Shown piece by piece: positions 5,272 through 6,206 of a DNA stretch of 6,206 bases. The notes under the pieces were generated by a model, which was given only the letters and a program-made list of their open reading frames with translations, had not been told where the DNA came from and searched no databases. A program made the translations under genes and the position numbers. The DNA is from Lysobacteraceae bacterium (lineage in GTDB: Bacteria > Patescibacteriota > Patescibacteriia > JAACEG01). Position 1 is the first letter of the stretch. Each line of letters opens with the position of its first letter. The stretch spans positions 1 through 6,206 of the forward strand of contig JAACEG010000042.1 in NCBI GenBank assembly GCA_011682665.1. The letters run 5' to 3'.

Positions 5272-6206
5272 ATGATTATTAAAATAAACAACGAAAAATT
5301 AGAAATAGATATAAAAAATATTACAAAATTTTGGGAGAGAGAATACAGTTTTTTTATTTTATCTTCTTGGAAATTATCATTTAATATAATAAACAAGAGA
5401 GAATATGGCAATGGAGCTATTAAAACATTTTTATGCGTTTATAAAAATGGCGTAGTAACTAATTATAGAAATAGTGACGAAGAAAAGTATTTTGAAAAAT
5501 ATATTGGTGAGAAAATTGTTAACAATATAAGCCTAAGAAATAAAATAGTTAAGTTGTATATATTACACGCAGAGCATCTTTTAAAGTTATTTAAGATTAT
5601 TGATAAAACTAATGAAATATCCTATCGATTGATTAAAAATTTTTATTTAACAACAGGAGATTTTTTTGCTTATAATTTTTTTATTCAAAGAGGAATTGAT
5701 TATATAGGGAGTATAGAAAATGTAAAAAATATTAAAACACTAATTAAACTAAGGACAAAATATGCAAAAATAGTAATTGGCCAATATGAAGATTATATTG
5801 AAAAAATTTGTAAAAAAGTAGCAAATAAAAAAAATATTTTAAATTTTTCATTATTAAAATTTCTTACAGGTGAAGAACTTATAGAATTTATTAAGACGAA
5901 AAAATTACCAAATAATTTTGATAAAAGAAAACAAATAACTGTTATAATTTTGTTGCCAAGATTATTATTGTTGAGCGGGAAAAAAGCTTATAATATTGTT
6001 AAACTATTAGAAAAAAGAATAGAAAAAAAAGAAAATTATAAAGATATATTAAAAGGAATTTCTGTATTTAATAAAGGCGTTAAAGGGAAAGTCAAAGTGA
6101 TTAAAAATATCAGAGAATTAAATAAGCTTAAAATAGATAGTGATTTAGAAATATTAGTCGTGCCTTCAACATTACCTAAATATGATAATATATTGATAAA
6201 AGCCAA
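5272..6206 (+). CDS. Helical plus PEP-utiliser swivel domain protein, C-terminus cut by window edge
   Basis: An ATG at 5272 opens 311 codons with no stop before the right edge. Residues 1-260 are Lys/Ile/Asn-rich and largely helical, with no ATP-grasp motif and no signal peptide. FLTGEELIEFIKTKKLP (197-213) lines up with EMFAALKGKRLP of the 495-aa protein, at the same place ahead of the swivel. From Gly262 the sequence GISVFNKGVKGKVKVIKN, LNKLKIDSDLEILVVP and PKYDNILIKA looks like the start of a PEP-utiliser mobile domain. It is diverged: the usual GD is SD, and TTPDFVPAMEKA-type residues are poorly kept. The carrier His, if present, lies just beyond the window. It starts 38 bases after the swivel remnant, on the same strand, with no clear ribosome binding site. 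Family membership is inferred from these two regions; the function is unknown. Confidence 0.7.
   Translation, partial: MIIKINNEKLEIDIKNITKFWEREYSFFILSSWKLSFNIINKREYGNGAIKTFLCVYKNGVVTNYRNSDEEKYFEKYIGEKIVNNISLRNKIVKLYILHAEHLLKLFKIIDKTNEISYRLIKNFYLTTGDFFAYNFFIQRGIDYIGSIENVKNIKTLIKLRTKYAKIVIGQYEDYIEKICKKVANKKNILNFSLLKFLTGEELIEFIKTKKLPNNFDKRKQITVIILLPRLLLLSGKKAYNIVKLLEKRIEKKENYKDILKGISVFNKGVKGKVKVIKNIRELNKLKIDSDLEILVVPSTLPKYDNILIKA

Overview
The window is strongly A+T-rich, its proteins are rich in Lys, Ile and Asn, and start codons follow A/T-rich leaders with almost no Shine-Dalgarno sequence. This style, together with the gene set (a signal peptidase, an LCP-family enzyme and several PEP-utilising domain proteins), fits a Patescibacteria/CPR-type bacterium with the standard bacterial code. 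That placement is inferred from style; no marker gene in the window settles it.

Left part, minus strand (1-1070): lepB (signal peptidase I) is followed 5 bases later by the first 145 codons of a PEP synthase gene (ppsA-like), which runs off the left edge. Middle, 1071-1234: a divergent intergenic region carrying a G+C-rich nested inverted repeat. Its two ends supply outward-facing -35-like hexamers, each near a -10-like box, so it may drive both lepB and the gene on the other side.

Right part, plus strand (1235-6206): a membrane-anchored LytR-CpsA-Psr (LCP) protein; a 495-aa protein with a helical region and a C-terminal PEP-utiliser phosphohistidine (swivel) domain but no ATP-grasp domain; a HAD-superfamily phosphatase 4 bases downstream; a G+C-rich pair of hairpins built on CAGCAAGCTG; the 5'-truncated remnant of another swivel domain; and a partial gene with the same helical-plus-swivel layout as the 495-aa protein, running off the right edge.

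The main theme is a concentration of PEP-utiliser parts. One ATP-grasp-bearing PEP synthase sits on one strand; two helical-plus-swivel proteins and one swivel remnant sit on the other. The swivel proteins carry the phosphorylatable His but lack the domain that would charge it, so either a partner protein phosphorylates them or they have taken on another role. They share the locus with cell-envelope genes (lepB, LCP) and a HAD phosphatase. A link to envelope or phosphoryl-transfer chemistry is possible but is inference only.
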